Assembly (NCBI GenBank): GCA_023444055.1
Contig: JAEZRV010000073.1
Coordinates: 62,001 to 126,000 of the forward strand
DNA: 64,000 nt
Reading direction: 5' to 3'
DNA from: Bacillota bacterium
GTDB lineage: Bacteria > Bacillota > Clostridia > Acetivibrionales > DSM-1351
Under the pieces are notes generated by a model. That model was not told the origin of the DNA and searched no databases. It was given only the letters and a program-made list of their open reading frames with translations. Shown here one piece after another: positions 9,464 to 17,408 of the stretch (positions are counted from its first letter, which is position 1; each line of letters opens with the position of its first letter). A program made the translations under genes and the position numbers.

Positions 9464-10299
9464 TGGAAACAAAAAAAAAGATTGTTAATGGCACATTACT
9501 TGTTTTAATGGTAATTCTGGCTATAGCATTTCTGGCTCCGATTTTTATTGTTCTTTTAAATTCCTTCAAAGGACAATTCTTTATTTCAGATCAACCTTTT
9601 AAGCTTCCTACAGCTGAAACATATGCTGGACTTAAAAATTATATAAATGGTATCAGAAAAATAGGTTTTTTACAGGCATTTGGTTATTCATCTATCATAA
9701 CAATACCATCTGTATTTGTGATTATTATATTCAATTCAATGGCAGCATGGTACATAACAAGGGTAAAGAGCGCAACAACTAAAATAATGTATTTTGTTAT
9801 TATTGCAAGTATGATTGTTCCTTTCCAGATGGTTATGTTTACAATGTCTAAGGTTGCGAATGTTCTAAGTCTTGATAATCCAGTAGGTATAGTGGTTCTC
9901 TATCTGGGCTTTGGTTCTGGTCTATCAGTTTTCATGTTTTCTGGTTTTGTAAAAAGTATTCCTTTAGAAATTGAAGAATCTGCAACTATAGATGGATGTA
10001 ATCCTATAAATCTTTTCTTTAAAATTGTTTTCCCTATCTTAAAGCCAATTGCTATTACTGTTGCTATATTAAATGCAATGTGGATTTGGAACGATTACCT
10101 GTTGCCATATCTGGTAATAGGAAATACTTACAGGACAATACCTATAGCTGTACAGTATTTACAGGGTGGATATGGTTCAAAGGATATGGGTGCTTTAATG
10201 GCAATGCTGATATTAGCAATCATTCCTATAGTAATATTCTATATTTCTTGTCAGAAGTATATTATCAAGGGTGTTGTAGCTGGAGCTGTTAAAGGATAA
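9463..10299 (+). CDS. Sugar ABC transporter permease (MalG/UgpE type)
   Basis: A 278-residue permease with six hydrophobic segments. The EAA motif IPLEIEESATIDGCNPINLF lies near residue 168, and the family ending is present (YISCQKYIIKGVVAGAVKG). It forms the heterodimeric channel with the preceding permease, whose stop codon it overlaps. Transcription probably continues towards the GH13 gene through the structured gap at 10321-10370. Confidence 0.93.
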   Translation: METKKKIVNGTLLVLMVILAIAFLAPIFIVLLNSFKGQFFISDQPFKLPTAETYAGLKNYINGIRKIGFLQAFGYSSIITIPSVFVIIIFNSMAAWYITRVKSATTKIMYFVIIASMIVPFQMVMFTMSKVANVLSLDNPVGIVVLYLGFGSGLSVFMFSGFVKSIPLEIEESATIDGCNPINLFFKIVFPILKPIAITVAILNAMWIWNDYLLPYLVIGNTYRTIPIAVQYLQGGYGSKDMGALMAMLILAIIPIVIFYISCQKYIIKGVVAGAVKG

Positions 10300-10320
10300 T
10301 AATATTTAAGTTTTAAAAAT

Positions 10321-10370
10321 ATGTCCTGAAAACCAAAGCAGTACCTGCCACTTATAGAAGTGGGGGACAT
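10321..10370 (+). promoter_or_regulatory. Structured intercistronic RNA element between permease and GH13 genes
   Basis: ATGTCC at 10321 pairs with GGACAT at 10365-10370. Inside lies a perfect hairpin CCACTT-ATAG-AAGTGG (10348-10363). An unpaired purine-rich segment of about 20 bases (TGAAAACCAAAGCAG) lies on the 5' side. There is no T tract of terminator type. I do not recognise it as a known riboswitch. It could be a processing or stability element, or an attenuator for the downstream gene. Confidence 0.45.
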
Positions 10371-10441
10371 TTTCTGGCCTCGTTATAATGGAGAAATATT
10401 ATGTATAAGTTTATAGTTCTTACAAATACAAGGGGGTAATT

Positions 10442-12112
10442 ATGAAAAGTACTTGGTGGAAACAAGGTGTTGTATATCAAATATATCCAAGAAGCTTTAT
10501 GGATAGTAATGGAGATGGAATTGGTGATATACAGGGTATTATTTCAAAGGTACCATATCTCAAAGAACTGGGAGTAGATATTGTATGGCTTTGCCCTGTT
10601 TATGGTTCTCCAAATGATGATAATGGTTATGATATCAGTGATTATAGAGATATAATGAAGGAATTTGGTACGCTTGCAGATATGGATGAACTGCTTGAAA
10701 CACTGCATAATGCAGGAATCAAGCTGATAATGGATCTGGTGATAAATCATACGTCGGATGAGCATCAATGGTTTATAGAAGCACGGTCGTCAAAAACCAA
10801 CAAATACAGAGATTATTATATATGGAAGAAAGGTAAAGATGGTTTGCCTCCAAGTAACTGGGGAGGCTGTTTTGGCGGCTCAGCATGGGAATATGATGAG
10901 GCTACCGATGAATACTATCTGCATCTCTTCTCAAAGAAGCAGCCAGACCTGAACTGGAACAATGAAAATGTTAGAAAAGAAATATACGATATGGTAAAGT
11001 GGTGGCTGGATAAGGGGATAGATGGCTTTAGACTTGATGCTATTGGTTCTGTTAGCAAGGATATGGAAATTCTTGCGAATCTTCCTGAAGAAGAAGCGTC
11101 AGTTTGGGCTGGAACGATCATCAATAACAGGCCTATGGTACATGAAGTGCTTAGAGAACTAAATGAAAAAGTTATATCTAAGTATGACGTTATGACTGTC
11201 GGCGAAACTTCAGGGGTATCTCCTAACGACTCTCTGCTTTACTGCGCACCGGAGCGCAATGAACTAAATATGGTATTTCATTTTGAACTTATGGATATTG
11301 ACTCAGAGCCTGACTGCAAGTGGGAATATAAGTCTTGGAGCCTTGACAGGTTAAAAGAAATAACAACAAAGTGGCAGGAAGAGTTGTATAACAAGGGATG
11401 GAACAGTCTATACCTTAATAATCATGATCAACCCAGAATGGTATCAAGATTTGGCGATGACAAGCAATACAGAAATGAAAGTGCAAAGCTACTGGCTACA
11501 TTACTGCATACACTCCAAGGTACACCATATATTTATCAAGGTGAGGAACTTGGGATGACTAATGTTGCATTTAAAACCATAAACGAATACAGGGATATTG
11601 ATACTCTTAATGCCTATAACGAAATGGTTACTGAAAAGGGGATGGCGTTAGAGGATGTTATGGATGCCATTCACATAAGAAGCCGTGATAACGCAAGAAC
11701 ACCTATGCAGTGGGATGAAAGTCAAAACGCAGGCTTTACTGTAGGTAAGCCGTGGATAGGGGTAAATCCTAACTATACTGAAATAAATGCACGCAAGGAA
11801 ATTTCCAATCCGGATTCTATTTTTAATTACTATAAGAAACTGATTGAATTGCGCAAAAGGTACCCTATTATAGTTGAAGGGAAATATTCCTTACTTGAGA
11901 ATTATGAAAGTCCATTGTTTGCATATATAAGAGAGTATCAGGGTCAAATAATGCTAGTGATTTTAAACTTTTCGAATGACAATACTTATTTGCCTGAGCC
12001 AGAGACAAAGGCTCTCAATCCTGACGGATATAAACTGGTAATATCCAACTATTCTGACGAGGAAATGCAAAATGATATGCTGAAGCCATATGAAGCAAGG
12101 GTGTATATTTGA
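10442..12112 (+). CDS. GH13 alpha-glucosidase (oligo-1,6-glucosidase-like)
   Basis: A 556-residue cytoplasmic enzyme without signal peptide. It has all GH13 motifs: MDLVINHTSDEHQWF, nucleophile Asp in DGFRLDAIG (~199), acid/base Glu in TVGETSG (~255) and transition-state Asp in LNNHDQPR (~328). The start WWKQGVVYQIYPRSFMDSNGDG and the QPDLNW segment place it in the GH13_31-like group. The residue after the nucleophile is Ala. In this group Val tends to mark alpha-1,6 specificity and Ala or Thr alpha-1,4, so a maltose-type alpha-1,4-glucosidase is more likely. It would hydrolyse the sugars brought in by the upstream transporter. Confidence 0.92.
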   Translation: MKSTWWKQGVVYQIYPRSFMDSNGDGIGDIQGIISKVPYLKELGVDIVWLCPVYGSPNDDNGYDISDYRDIMKEFGTLADMDELLETLHNAGIKLIMDLVINHTSDEHQWFIEARSSKTNKYRDYYIWKKGKDGLPPSNWGGCFGGSAWEYDEATDEYYLHLFSKKQPDLNWNNENVRKEIYDMVKWWLDKGIDGFRLDAIGSVSKDMEILANLPEEEASVWAGTIINNRPMVHEVLRELNEKVISKYDVMTVGETSGVSPNDSLLYCAPERNELNMVFHFELMDIDSEPDCKWEYKSWSLDRLKEITTKWQEELYNKGWNSLYLNNHDQPRMVSRFGDDKQYRNESAKLLATLLHTLQGTPYIYQGEELGMTNVAFKTINEYRDIDTLNAYNEMVTEKGMALEDVMDAIHIRSRDNARTPMQWDESQNAGFTVGKPWIGVNPNYTEINARKEISNPDSIFNYYKKLIELRKRYPIIVEGKYSLLENYESPLFAYIREYQGQIMLVILNFSNDNTYLPEPETKALNPDGYKLVISNYSDEEMQNDMLKPYEARVYI

Positions 12113-12146
12113 TTTTTGTATATTTTAAATAAATTGTGTAAATAAT

Positions 12147-12177
12147 AAAAATTGCCATCAAATAGTGGCAATTTTTT
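12147..12177 (+). terminator. Intrinsic terminator after the GH13 gene
   Basis: AAAATTGCCA and TGGCAATTTT form a ten-base-pair stem with a nine-base loop, followed by TTTATT. It lies 35 bases after the GH13 stop and separates the sugar operon from the toxin-antitoxin-like locus. Confidence 0.85.
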
Positions 12178-12278
12178 ATTTTATATGGTATTATATAAAT
12201 ATAGAAAATAAAAAACCAGTTATTTCGAGATTAAGTCAAATTATTTAGATATTAAATGGTGGTATGGGGGATAAAGAT

Positions 12279-13301
12279 ATGGAAAAATCAGGATACACTT
12301 TCTGTACACAATGTAATAAAAAGGTAAATCATTCTATTCGAAAGAATATAATTAAAGAATACAAAGGTCAGTTGGTAAATGTTGAGGAAAACATTGCTGT
12401 TTGCGATGAATGTGGTAAAGATATCTTTGTACCAACTATTGAAGAGGACAATTTTAAAAGACTTTATGAAAAGTATAGAGAGATGACAGGGACAGTATCG
12501 CCACAGGAGATCATTGAATTCCGTGAAAAATATGATTTGTCACAAAGGGAACTTGTTTCATTGTTGGGATGGGGAAAGATGACCATAAACAGGTATGAAA
12601 GGGGTGCATTACCCAGTAAGAGTCACAGTGATATGTTAAAAAGTATTTTATTGAATGAAGAAATATTCAAACAAAAAGCTTTGGAAGCATATGATACAGG
12701 AAGGATTAATGATAAAACTTATAACAACATAACGAAGTGTTTTCAAAGCTCTAGGAAAAATATTGTTAAGTCATTGCTTGAAACTGAATTAAGACATGAT
12801 GAAGATATCTTAAATGGGTTTAGAAAGTTTGAAATTGATAGAGTTGAAAACTTGATAAGTTATATTGCAGATAAAACAGACAACTTATACAAAACAAGCT
12901 TAAATAAATATTTGTGGTTTATGGATTTTGAAAATTTTAATGAGAATGTGAGGTCATTAACAGGTTTAAGATATGTAAAACAGAAGTACGGTCCTGTTAT
13001 TGAAAAGAAAGGCTATGAAGAGATAATTAATTTACTGGATGATAAGTTTTATGTTGAAGAAACGGAAGATGTTTACAATAATTCTACAAAAGCAAAAATC
13101 ATTAGCAAGAAAAATTATGATATGTCCATTTATTCTAAGGATGAGATGGAAGTTATTAATGCTGTAATTGAGAAACTGAAAAGTATGAGTTGCAGTGAAA
13201 TATCGGAGAAGTCCCATGAAGAAGATGGTTGGTTGGAAAATGATATAAATTGTATAATTTCTTACGATTATGCTGAGGATTTAAAAATAAAGTTTGAATG
13301 A
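12279..13301 (+). CDS. MqsA-type zinc finger/HTH antitoxin fused to a Panacea (DUF4065) domain
   Basis: About 340 residues in three parts. The N-terminus has a two-CxxC zinc finger (CTQC near 7, CDEC near 47) like MqsA. Next is an Xre/MqsA helix-turn-helix (residues ~78-125; REKYDLSQRELVSLLGWG, NRYERGALPS). A C-terminal Panacea/SocA-like domain (~180-335) contains the family-type stretches NKYLWFMDF, LTGLRYVKQKYGPV and GWLENDINCIISYDYAEDL. MqsA neutralises and represses MqsR, and Panacea domains neutralise many unrelated toxins. The MqsR-like gene starts 149 bases downstream. An ATG at 12264 is also open, but GGGGG at 12266-12270 is eight bases from the ATG at 12279, so the shorter form is preferred. 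Confidence 0.85.
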   Translation: MEKSGYTFCTQCNKKVNHSIRKNIIKEYKGQLVNVEENIAVCDECGKDIFVPTIEEDNFKRLYEKYREMTGTVSPQEIIEFREKYDLSQRELVSLLGWGKMTINRYERGALPSKSHSDMLKSILLNEEIFKQKALEAYDTGRINDKTYNNITKCFQSSRKNIVKSLLETELRHDEDILNGFRKFEIDRVENLISYIADKTDNLYKTSLNKYLWFMDFENFNENVRSLTGLRYVKQKYGPVIEKKGYEEIINLLDDKFYVEETEDVYNNSTKAKIISKKNYDMSIYSKDEMEVINAVIEKLKSMSCSEISEKSHEEDGWLENDINCIISYDYAEDLKIKFE

Positions 13302-13330
13302 ATTAGATTGGAATATATCTTAATAATTTG

Positions 13331-13359
13331 TTGACTTTATAATACAGATGTTATATAAT
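13331..13359 (+). promoter_or_regulatory. Consensus sigma-A promoter for the toxin-methylase pair
   Basis: TTGACT (13331-13336), a 17-base spacer, and a perfect TATAAT (13354-13359). Transcription would begin near 13366. That is downstream of the first in-frame ATG of the toxin gene (13364), which argues against using that codon. It lies directly after the antitoxin-like gene, whose HTH product is the obvious candidate repressor. Confidence 0.8.
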
Positions 13360-13450
13360 AAAAATGTGTAGGTTTTTTCTGCATATTTTTATTAAGGTTT
13401 TTTTGCTGTATACTTCGGATATTGAGAACATGAGAGAGGAGGGGAGTAAC

Positions 13451-13813
13451 ATTAGAGATAAGTTTTTAAATAGTTGGTTAAAGGAAGTAAAAAAGAGAGT
13501 TGCTAGAGGCGAATGGGGAATCGCCGATAATCAAGGAATAGCCCGTTCAAAGAATAGTGTTTTTTTAGATTTTCTAAGAGATAAGGGATTAATGCCTATG
13601 GAGTTTGTAAAGGAAATTATTTTGGGATTAAGCAACAAGGATAATCCTATAGGGCCAGAAAGGGATACGGATGGATATCCTGGATATATATATAAATTTA
13701 AAATTGTATATATTGATGAAGATATTGATGAAGTTATATACATAAAAATTAGATATAATCCAGATCCACCAAATGAAGTAGTATGTATATCTTTTCATAG
13801 AGATTGGGAATGA
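13451..13813 (+). CDS. MqsR-family toxin (predicted mRNA interferase), probable ATT start
   Basis: About 120 residues. The family layout is visible: LKEVKKRVARGEW, a central FVKEIILGLSNKD, the GPERDTDGYPGYIYKF segment, the YIKIRY strand and the CISFH ending. MqsR toxins are RelE-fold ribonucleases paired with MqsA, and the neighbouring antitoxin fits. The open frame extends to ATG 13364 and ATG 13430. AGGAGGGG at 13437-13444 overlaps or follows both and lies six bases before an in-frame ATT at 13451. Either ATT is used, or ATG 13430 is used with almost no ribosome binding site. Here the toxin gene follows the antitoxin gene, the reverse of E. coli mqsRA. Confidence 0.75.
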   Translation: MRDKFLNSWLKEVKKRVARGEWGIADNQGIARSKNSVFLDFLRDKGLMPMEFVKEIILGLSNKDNPIGPERDTDGYPGYIYKFKIVYIDEDIDEVIYIKIRYNPDPPNEVVCISFHRDWE

Positions 13814-13868
13814 TTTTTTTTATACCCAAGAATAATTTAGTACGTGAAGTATACAAATTGGAGGGCAC

Positions 13869-15782
13869 ATGAATACTAATAAAACTTATTTGCTTAATAA
13901 GCTACTAAATAATACAAATGAACAAATTAGATTGTTGTCAACACAAGCACCGCAGGAGGAAGTATATTTCCTTCCTGTAGGTGTATTATTGATGAAATGG
14001 GTATGTGATTCGAAAGACAGGGACTATTGGAATGTACCTAAACAAATTGAAAAACTATTTACGAATAGTCTCTATAATAGAGATTTGTTTAGTAGCGAGA
14101 GCTACAGTAAAAAAATACATGAATTAGTGGAAGAGCTTGAGGCTAGTAATCCAATATTGAATGGGATATTTACGAAATTATGCTTTGCTTATATTGACTA
14201 TATAAAACCTGAATATATTAGGGATATGTTTACATCCTTCAGTGAAGTAGAACTCATTAACAGTCATTCAGAAAAGGAAATATTAGGACAATTTATGGAG
14301 GTGTTTTTACAAAGTTTAACTGATAATTCAAGTTTCTACTCATTTATTACTCCCAAATCTGTAAAAGTGGTATTATCAAAGTTATTTGCTGTCAAGGAAT
14401 ATATGAGCATAGCAGATATAACTGCTGGAACATGTGGTATTTTATCTGAAGTTGTTAACCATAGTATTGATAGAGAATTAGATATTGATAAAATCAGATT
14501 ATATGGACAAGAGATAAACTATAAAGTTGCTCTTATAGGTAAACTTAATTTATTGTTGCATGGAGTTAAACAACCCAATATAGTTATTAAAGATAGTTTA
14601 AAAGAGCCAGTTTTAAGTGATAGCAGAAAAATATCCGAATTTGATTTAGTATTGTCTAACTTACCACTTGGAGTTAAATGGAACACTAATGAAATAGGAT
14701 ATGACATTGATTTCAAATATAATTATCCGAGTAAAATGTTTGCTGATTGGCTGTTTATTCAGAGAGGTATATCTGCACTAGGATCTAATGGAAAGGCGGC
14801 GTTTATTGTTAGTAAAGGTACATTAACTCGTAATTCAGAGAGGTATATTAGAGAAAATCTTATAACTAAAGATTTAATTGAATCTGTAATTTCATTGCCT
14901 AGCAATTTATATGGTTCAAAAACTATGCCAATTGGAATCCTAATAATAAATAAATGCAAGGAATTGACGAAGGAACATAAAATATTGTTCATTGATGCAA
15001 GCAAGGACTATTATAAAAAAGAGAGGGGGAAGAATGATTTAACAAGTGAACATATAGATAAAATATTGGATGTGTTCCATATGTGGGAAGAAGTTGATGA
15101 ATATAGCAGAATTATAGATGTTTCAACGGTTGAAGGAAACTATTTTGAATTAGATAGCTCTCTATATGTTAACAATAGGTCATTTAATTTTGGAGAAATA
15201 AATATAAAGAGGTTAGGAGATATTGCTGAGGTAAAAAGAGGATTTCAAATACCAAAGGCTGATATGGATAAATTGGCATATGACAAAGGTACACATTACT
15301 ATATCAAAATAAGTGATATAAATAACGGAAGTATAGAGTTTAATGAAAAGATTGAGGGGCTTTCTGATAGCAAAATTTCATTATATGAGCTAAAACCTAA
15401 AGATATTATAATATCAGCAAGAGGAACTCTTATTAAAACAGCTATATACGAAGAAAATATGCCTCCTAGCATTATTTCTAGCAATATCATGCTCATAAGA
15501 GTAAGAAAAGAATATAACCCCTACTTTCTTAAGTTCTATTTAGACAGTTCAAAAGGAAAAGAACTAATACAAAATATGCAAGGAGGGTCAGCTATAACTG
15601 CATTAAATCATTCAAGATTGCAAGAATTACAGGTTCCAAATATTCATAAAGAAAACCAAGATTATTTAGCAGAAAGAATAACTGCAAATGAGGAGAATTA
15701 TAAAACAATAATTGAACATGCAAAAAAAATGTATGAACAAAATATTGAAATTATAAATAAAGAGATTTTAAATTTTTATTAG
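13869..15782 (+). CDS. HsdM-HsdS-like fusion, N6-adenine methylase fold with degenerate motifs plus one target-recognition domain
   Basis: A 637-residue protein. Residues ~1-140 are helical like the HsdM N-terminus, ~150-420 are an N6-methylase fold, and ~440-630 are a type I S-subunit target-recognition domain (RLGDIAEVKRGFQ...YYIKISDI...GSAITALNHSRLQELQVP) ending in a coiled coil. Motif I reads DITAGTCGIL rather than DPACGSGG. Motif IV reads SNLPLG rather than NPPF/Y, so the stacking aromatic and one proline are gone. It probably binds DNA site-specifically but may not methylate. No HsdR gene is nearby. It starts 55 bases after the toxin gene with a GGAGGG site and is probably co-transcribed with it. 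Confidence 0.82.
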   Translation: MNTNKTYLLNKLLNNTNEQIRLLSTQAPQEEVYFLPVGVLLMKWVCDSKDRDYWNVPKQIEKLFTNSLYNRDLFSSESYSKKIHELVEELEASNPILNGIFTKLCFAYIDYIKPEYIRDMFTSFSEVELINSHSEKEILGQFMEVFLQSLTDNSSFYSFITPKSVKVVLSKLFAVKEYMSIADITAGTCGILSEVVNHSIDRELDIDKIRLYGQEINYKVALIGKLNLLLHGVKQPNIVIKDSLKEPVLSDSRKISEFDLVLSNLPLGVKWNTNEIGYDIDFKYNYPSKMFADWLFIQRGISALGSNGKAAFIVSKGTLTRNSERYIRENLITKDLIESVISLPSNLYGSKTMPIGILIINKCKELTKEHKILFIDASKDYYKKERGKNDLTSEHIDKILDVFHMWEEVDEYSRIIDVSTVEGNYFELDSSLYVNNRSFNFGEINIKRLGDIAEVKRGFQIPKADMDKLAYDKGTHYYIKISDINNGSIEFNEKIEGLSDSKISLYELKPKDIIISARGTLIKTAIYEENMPPSIISSNIMLIRVRKEYNPYFLKFYLDSSKGKELIQNMQGGSAITALNHSRLQELQVPNIHKENQDYLAERITANEENYKTIIEHAKKMYEQNIEIINKEILNFY

Positions 15783-15914
15783 CAGTAATGAAAAATGAAT
15801 AAATATTCATGAATGTATAAAAACATATGCCTTCATGGATATTTATGATATGGCTTTTTACCTATTGGGCTGACGTAGGCACTAGTTGGAATGCCATTTT
15901 CTGCTTTTCAGCAT

Positions 15915-16805
15915 TTATTTATAAAACAATAATCTTTTTGAATAGGCATTTCGGTAATCGGTAGGTGTAAGTCCCACTATTTTTTTAAATATTTTCATGA
16001 AACTATGGTTATCATTGAACCCAAGGTTATAAGCTATATTGCTGATATTGTCATTGGTCTCGCACAGCAAATACTTGGCTAAATCAATTTTTTCCTGTAT
16101 TATGTACTGCTTAATAGAGTAGCCAGAAATGTTTTTAAAAAATTCAGATAAATATCGCCTGTTATATCCAAAATGTTCTGCTATTTCAGATACCTTTATA
16201 TCAGTATTTCGATGCCATTTTATATAATCTTGTATATCATTAAACAGCTGCTTTTTCTTCATGTCTGAATTCTGAGGAGAATTTCTTTCTATAAACTGGC
16301 AGAATAATTCGCATAACACAGTTGTACAAAGATAATTGTTATGAAGATTATTGTGATAGCTCCTGACACTATCTTGGAGGTGCTTCATAATAACAATAAT
16401 TTTCTCCAAATTTGTTGCTTTACCATAGTGGGGAATATATATTTTTTCAACAGGTAGCTCAAAGGGAATTTCATCGAAGGATACCGACCGAATTAGATTT
16501 TTATAAGTGAAGTGGAGCCAATAAAAAGAACAGCTACTGCTTTTATAACCTGCTTGTTTGGAAAGTGGCGCAAATAAAAGGAAATCACCCTTTTGTAAAT
16601 CAAAGAACTGATTATCTAACTGTAAGTAGACAGTACCTTCTGTAACCACAATAAGCTCAAAATCCTGCATAATCCTTGCAAAATGTTTCCATTCAGGAGA
16701 TGGAGATTTAAATTTACCTGTTAAACCATATTCCAATGGGGTATTAAGTGAAAACTCAAAATAGGTCATATGACTTTTTGCCACCTTTTCTGTTGAAAAA
16801 TCCAT
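15915..16805 (-). CDS. AraC-family transcriptional regulator
   Basis: A 296-residue regulator. An N-terminal cupin-like sensing domain (ELIVVTEGTVYLQLDNQFFDLQKGDFLLF, residues ~50-80) is followed by a C-terminal double helix-turn-helix (~190-290) with IKVSEIAEHFGYNRRYLSEFFK and NISNIAYNLGFNDNHSFMKIFKKIVGLTPTDYR. It is divergent from the GH127 gene and is probably its arabinose-oligosaccharide-responsive activator, by position only. No clear ribosome binding site precedes the ATG. Confidence 0.9.
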   Translation of the reverse strand: MDFSTEKVAKSHMTYFEFSLNTPLEYGLTGKFKSPSPEWKHFARIMQDFELIVVTEGTVYLQLDNQFFDLQKGDFLLFAPLSKQAGYKSSSCSFYWLHFTYKNLIRSVSFDEIPFELPVEKIYIPHYGKATNLEKIIVIMKHLQDSVRSYHNNLHNNYLCTTVLCELFCQFIERNSPQNSDMKKKQLFNDIQDYIKWHRNTDIKVSEIAEHFGYNRRYLSEFFKNISGYSIKQYIIQEKIDLAKYLLCETNDNISNIAYNLGFNDNHSFMKIFKKIVGLTPTDYRNAYSKRLLFYK

Positions 16806-17408
16806 TTAATTAGTATATATAAATTGGTACACTTAATACAGTACTAAATAATTAAGGGGCATTATATGATTAAAGCTCTTCTATCTCCCCGATGAAGCTT
16901 GATGCTCCTTAGTTGATGTTTTATTCCTAGGAATAGGGTATAGAAAGCTTTTACAGAGACCACTTATTATCCTGTTTGAAAAACAGAACACCTTACACTT
17001 CAAGAAGATTACTCTGGTGGAAGGTGGTTTAGTATAAGACTACAATAGGGTAATGCTAAAGGGTTTTGTACAAGTCTACTCTACTATTAATGATATCAAA
17101 ATTTATGACCTACTGCAATATTTGTTAAGCAACTTCCTTTGATAAGTAACTTTCTTTTATATCATTTGGAATTAGTTGATTATGCATCACGCTATGAGTT
17201 TTTTACATCTGATAAAATTAGAAGTAAGTGTAAAATACATAATAAAAAATTCGGATTTATAACATTTAACAAATCCACAAAAAGTATAGTGATTCAAAAC
17301 AGTATCTCAGGTGATAGACTAGATGTTTATTAAAACTGACAAATAGACACCTGAAATTCAAGTTGTGTTTTAATGGTTTACCATTATTAAGAAAAGGGGA
17401 TATTTACT
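16806..17408. other. Divergent intergenic region, AraC gene / GH127 gene
   Basis: 600 bases with no convincing gene. A 64-codon open frame at 17139-17333 has no recognisable domain or good ribosome binding site. Short open stretches around 16900-17130 look like decayed coding sequence but could not be assigned. AAAAGGGG ahead of 17409 is the GH127 ribosome binding site. Confidence 0.5.

Noticed and set aside
13869..15782. A complete type I restriction system
   Set aside because: No HsdR-like helicase/nuclease gene is present on either side within the window, and methylase motifs are degenerate.
17139..17333. 64-codon frame before the GH127 gene
   Set aside because: No ribosome binding site of quality, no domain, in an otherwise empty divergent region.
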